Part shown: in pieces, positions 14,090 to 14,283 of the stretch
Layout: each line of letters starts with the position of its first letter
Numbering within the stretch: position 1 is the stretch's first letter
Assembly (NCBI GenBank): GCA_964471535.1
Contig: CAYYHA010000095.1
Span: forward strand, 1 to 14,283
Origin: CAYYHA01 sp964471535
GTDB lineage: Bacteria > Myxococcota > Myxococcia > SLRQ01
DNA length: 14,283 bases
Direction: 5' to 3'
The notes under the pieces: generated by a model
Database searches by the model: none
Told to the model about the DNA's origin: nothing
What the model saw: the letters and a program-made list of their open reading frames with translations, nothing else
Position numbers and translations under genes: made by a program

Positions 14090-14283
14090 ATGGAACGGCC
14101 CCTGCGGAGCGCTCTCTTCGTCCTCCTCCTCGGCTCGGGTGTCCTCGGTCTTGGCGCAGCCCTCTACGGCTGCACCGGCAAGGCGGGTTGCACCAAGGAC
14201 ACCGACTGCAAGGGCGACCGCATCTGCGACTATGAGACCGGCCGCTGCGTCGCTCCCGGCGGGGAGGAGGACGGGGGCGGGGG
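14090..14283 (+). CDS. Cys-rich lipoprotein, 5' part only
   Basis: Only the first 64 codons are present and the frame is open at the window edge. The N-terminus (Arg3, Arg6, then Leu/Val/Gly-rich 8-26) and LYGC with Cys28 form a lipoprotein signal peptide. The mature part begins with a short Cys-knot-like motif: Cys34, Cys40, Cys46 and Cys53, spaced 5, 5 and 6 residues apart, in GCTKDTDCKGDRIC and DYETGRCV. An acidic Gly-rich linker starts after it. Such C-x5-C repeats are common at the N-termini of surface lipoproteins in Myxococcota and related groups. Function is unknown. The start is not backed by a Shine-Dalgarno but is consistent with the signal peptide. Confidence 0.8.
   Translation, partial: MERPLRSALFVLLLGSGVLGLGAALYGCTGKAGCTKDTDCKGDRICDYETGRCVAPGGEEDGGG

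Noticed and set aside
1..14283. tRNA, rRNA, CRISPR array, insertion sequence or prophage
   Set aside because: I saw no direct-repeat/spacer array, no transposase or integrase motif, no tRNA-like cloverleaf with CCA, and no rRNA-like sequence.

Overview
The window is about 14.3 kb of uniformly GC-rich DNA (NNG/C codons, long spurious antisense frames). The gene types are typical of the Myxococcota/deltaproteobacterial lineage: eukaryote-like Ser/Thr kinases with zinc-ribbon, TPR and PEGA attachments, an FHA reader, a PilZ protein, a bifunctional Rel enzyme and several lipoproteins. The lineage is inferred from gene content, not from a marker search. A run of 10 Ns at 13482-13491 points to a scaffolded draft or metagenome assembly.

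Layout, left to right. (1) 1-178 is non-coding with an 18-bp tandem repeat. (2) 179-1867 (+) encodes a large lipoprotein with a bacterial Ig-like domain. It converges on 1965-3635 (-), a TolC-type outer-membrane protein, and the gap between them holds a long imperfect inverted repeat. (3) 3736-4794 (-) encodes 6-phosphofructokinase, divergent by only 55 bp from 4850-6793 (+), a zinc-ribbon/Ser-Thr kinase/TM/TPR protein. (4) A compact leftward operon follows, transcribed 10918 to 6886: PilZ, then a PEGA-bearing Ser/Thr kinase, then a secreted LysM/TPR-like protein, then a zinc-ribbon tandem-FHA protein. Its junctions are a 1-nt overlap, a 4-nt overlap and a 9-nt gap. (5) 11240-13399 (+) encodes full-length Rel/SpoT, divergent from the PilZ operon across 321 bp. 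It is followed by a short gap-interrupted CDS (13413-14007) and the start of a Cys-rich lipoprotein (14090 to the end).

How the genes may work together. The window looks like a signalling neighbourhood joining three regulatory chemistries: Ser/Thr phosphorylation (two kinases and an FHA phospho-threonine reader), cyclic-di-GMP (PilZ with both ligand motifs) and (p)ppGpp (Rel). The best candidate for an undescribed system is the PilZ-kinase-LysM-FHA operon. It reads as an envelope-sensing relay: periplasmic LysM and PEGA domains outside, kinase inside, FHA reader downstream, and a PilZ protein whose acidic tail carries Thr residues that could be kinase or FHA targets. The adjacent phosphofructokinase and kinase recall the Pkn4-PFK pair of Myxococcus xanthus. 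These functional links are inferences from domain content and gene order.
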